From Unio delphinus (taxonomy: Eukaryota; Mollusca; Bivalvia; Unionida; Unionidae), in NCBI GenBank assembly GCA_029339505.1, contig JAQISU010000155.1:17502001-17566000 (forward strand): a stretch of 64,000 bases of DNA. Reading direction: 5' to 3'. The translations under genes were made by a program, and so were the position numbers. Below, piece by piece: positions 61,372 to 64,000 of this stretch. The notes under the pieces were generated by a model. The model saw only the letters and a program-made list of their open reading frames with translations, was not told the origin of the DNA and ran no database searches. Each line of letters starts with the position of its first letter. Within the stretch, counting starts at the first letter, position 1.

Positions 61372-61446
<75 letters not shown>
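61372..61446. repeat. (TA)n microsatellite followed by CATT units
   Basis: About 37 TA units, then five CATT units (61447-61468). Confidence 0.95.
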
Positions 61447-61448
<2 letters not shown>

Positions 61449-62099
61449 CATTCATTCATTCATTCATTAATGGTTTCTATTTTATTCCACATAGTTATTA
61501 AGGTGAGCCTTTGGGTATATACACAGTTTTAGTCCTATACATAGTATTAGTGTAACCAGGTCTTTTTGGCGTTTAGACATTTAAGTTGCTAATGTTCTAA
61601 TATTTATGGCGCCACTGGCTTGCCAGAGTCGAACTAAACAGAAAATTAGCATTAGAAGTAAAGTTCAAGCGACCCGGTCATAATTTAACAGGGGGTGCGG
61701 CTGGGGCTTCTTATAATCGGGGTCATTTTTCCCACTTTAAAAAGGTAATTAACTGTCTTGAGCTATTATATAAGTGGTATAGCAAAGATCCTATGGCTAG
61801 AAACCATAGTAAAAGAACGTTCTGCAAAACCACGTTTAAGATTCGGAAATTTTCTGCCCGAATTATCCATCTCATTCTCTCACCTGAAACCAATATTAAC
61901 TGGGCAGGTGGGGTCAACGTATAAGCCTCGACACAATCCGTATAATACTTGACCGGAAAGGTTTGTCGAGTGTGCCAAGTCGTCATGATCATGGAGATGA
62001 AAATATGATTTCTATAGCTGTCATAACTGATCTAACCACCGATTTTTACAGCAAAAATTAATATCGAATCTTCCACTTCGCTTAGTCAAACGATTTGTT

Positions 62100-62440
62100 A
62101 ATTCCTGTTTGACCATGTGGGTTTAATGCGGAGAATGTCTGGATAAGGACCACCGTCCACCGACCCACGGTAGCTACTGGAATTGCTCCCATACCGATGT
62201 TGGAAAAAGGGTGAGATGTGATCATGGGCGCCCGCACATAGCGGTGGGATAGGGCGTAACCCCCCCCCCCATTTAAACTATGTTTTAGCCTACATGCCTA
62301 ACACTTATTAGCTTACCATACCACTATGTGTTTGCCCGCCTACCTACCCCATCCCCGAAATATAATTAGGCTGCCGCCCCTGGATGTGAGCGATTCGTAA
62401 AAGCGAGCGTCTTAGACCACTCGGCCACCAGGGAAGTTAG
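62100..62440 (-). mobile_element. SINE family 2, reversed, interrupted by a hAT MITE
   Basis: On the minus strand a Ser/Leu tRNA-like head GGTGGCCGAGTGGTCTAAGA lies near 62436-62400. The body GGGTCGGTGG...GGTCC appears on the other side of the inserted element, near 62190-62140. The two halves are separated by 62223-62382. Confidence 0.7.
62223..62382. mobile_element. hAT-type MITE (160 bp) nested in a SINE
   Basis: Ends are CATGGGCGCCCGCA and GGCTGCCGCCCCTG, imperfect inverted repeats with CA...TG tips. The flanks GATGTGAT (62215-62222) and GATGTGAG (62383-62390) match at 7 of 8 bases. The interior has a C run and no ORF. Confidence 0.75.
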
Positions 62441-63169
62441 CAGGGTCATAATGCCAAAATATTTTGCGTTTACCAAGCTCGAACGGGGGTAATTGAAGCT
62501 TGGAGACACGATCTCAAGAAAATCAGTTGGTAAGTTGTTTGAATCACGTGTTCGAGAGAAGATTAGCGAGCGTTCTTTAAGCTCGTATACGCGATTTCGA
62601 GAGAGATAATCGTAACATTTTATCACGCGAGTTAAGACAGCGTCACGCAGTTAAGTATTCCATACGCGAGCTTTTTAAAAAGTATTCAACTTAAACTAAC
62701 TTTCACATTTACTCTCTCGAGGTCGGGTGTTCGAACCTAACTTGCATTCATTTTGTATCAAATACGTGACATTAATCACAATTATGTCAGTTAAGAAGTA
62801 CCGAGTATTTCTTTAAGGAAGCACTATCGCACAATAAGAAAAATATAAAATTACAGGAAAAACTAAAGGAGTGCTGAAGTGCTGTTACTATAAAAGCAAT
62901 TTGTCACATTTTTTTTTAAAATCAACAATACGTGTGTGTCGATTTTGAGATCTGTAAATAGCGCACAGAAATAATGTTTGCCGATTTGAACAACTGTGTC
63001 TGTTACCGTAGAAGCTCACGATTCCATGTAAACATTTAGGGCATGGAACACGCACATCCCAGAAGAAGAAATGTATTTACGAAATTAGTGTGATTAACAA
63101 CACGGAGAAAGAAGAAACGACAGCCAGGTGAGAAACATAATGTTCATATTTTTAAACCCACTTCATTTG
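62441..63169. other. No recognisable gene
   Basis: Nothing recognised apart from short palindromic words such as GTTCGAAC near 62730. Confidence 0.5.
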
Positions 63170-63860
63170 ATATTGTTAGGAAGACAGACAGGCAGGATCT
63201 GTATGTGACAAAGTCTTTGTGTTGCGCGGACTGTTGGACAGACTACCGCCTCATCATCACCAAGCTCAACATCCGCATTCAGCCCAAAAGACGCACGCAT
63301 GGAAAGAAGACTCCTAACTGACTGAGCATCGCCAAGCTGAAACGCAACAGTGCCAAACAGTCTTTGGTGGATGCCATGGAAGAACGTCTGAAATCCACCC
63401 CTCTTGACAATCGGAATGTGGAGACTGACTGTGCGGCATTAATAGAGCAGGTCCGCAGTACAGCTTTGGGAATCCTAGGACCCTCAAAGCATCAAGACTG
63501 GTTCTTCATGATAACTGCGACAAAATAAAGCAGGTGCTAAATGAGAAACACCACCTCTTTCAAACCTACCACTACAGTCCCAAGTCCACCTCAAGTAAAG
63601 ATGCGTTCAACAACATACACAGAAATGTGCAGCAGAACCTTCGTCAGATGCGAGGCACATGGCTGAGCAACAAAGCTGATGCTATTCAGTGCTACGCAGA
63701 TCAGCATGATATGAATAACTTCTAAAATGCCTCAAAAGAAGTGTATTGACTTACATCCCCTGGGTCACCCGCCCCCTCCCCCCTTCAGTGCGCAGAGGGG
63801 AACACACTAATTACTGAAACAGAGAATATTCTTCAATGATGGGATAAACACTTTGTCACG
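63170..63860 (+). mobile_element. LINE fragment: endonuclease end and linker, same family as 31000-34030
   Basis: Codons encode DYRLIITKLNIRIQPKRRTH (end of the endonuclease domain), then KHQDWF, LNEKHHLFQ, VQQNLRQMRGTWLSNKADAI and, after a stop, NASKEVY and TLITETENIL. This is precisely the part that the 31000 copy lacks. A few stops and shifts are present. Confidence 0.8.
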
Positions 63861-64000
63861 TTTTGCCCGACCCAAAATAGCATAGAAACATGTGTAATCA
63901 AAGTAATTCAGACAAGCCATTGTTTAATGTTAAACATGACCGCAGGCTAACACTATCCCTTACGTAAGTTTGCCTTGGCTAGGGTGGGAAGCCCGACCAA

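Overview
The window is animal nuclear DNA, most likely from a mollusc and plausibly a bivalve. It is AT-rich and full of (TA)n, (GA)n and (CA)n microsatellites, tRNA-derived SINEs and decayed non-LTR retrotransposons. It carries two spliced host genes, and one belongs to the HSPA12-type Hsp70 family that is strongly expanded in bivalves. The taxonomic call is inference from repeat style and gene family, not from a species marker.

Region 1 (1-8919) is the right-hand part of a Polinton/Maverick-like virus-like transposon. A minus-strand cluster holds an unrecognised partial gene, a small unrecognised gene, a NUMOD4/HNH endonuclease and a Cys-rich zinc protein. A plus-strand family-B DNA polymerase follows, then an SF1 helicase with a C-terminal HNH domain in other frames. 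Convergent to these is an intact DDE integrase. Upstream of it on the minus strand lie a parvovirus-type phospholipase A2-like domain and a DUF5679-like zinc ribbon, and divergent from them is an A32/FtsK-HerA-type packaging ATPase with one in-frame stop. The element is compact: convergent ends overlap by 8 bases and divergent starts are 17-24 bases apart. It is partly decayed, and its capsid genes would lie left of the window. The gap at 871-1247 holds three tandem units, each with a hairpin whose paired bases covary.

Region 2 (8920-25302) contains a 1.9-2.0 kb segmental duplication (8920-10903 and 23341-25284) flanking a complete five-exon HSPA12-like gene on the minus strand (11649-20263, 545 codons plus stop). 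The right copy continues leftward into a CR1/Jockey-like LINE. The left copy is interrupted by the Polinton, so the right copy serves as an empty-site reference that fixes the Polinton terminus.

Region 3 (25303-41868) is transposon-rich. It holds a decayed Ty3/gypsy-like gag, complete copies of two tRNA-derived SINE families with target-site duplications, an internally deleted LINE ending in a C2H2 finger, hAT-type MITEs with 8-bp target-site duplications, and dispersed repeats of unknown type.

Region 4 (41869-58275) is a plus-strand 2-oxoglutarate/Fe(II) dioxygenase gene of the isopenicillin-N-synthase-like family. Seven exons were placed by splice sites and reading phase. One expected internal exon between 51507 and 56863 could not be located.

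Region 5 (58276-64000) has microsatellites, a SINE interrupted by a hAT MITE, and another fragment of the LINE family seen in region 3.

No rRNA, CRISPR array or functional tRNA gene was seen. All calls come from reading the sequence by eye; no database search was run.
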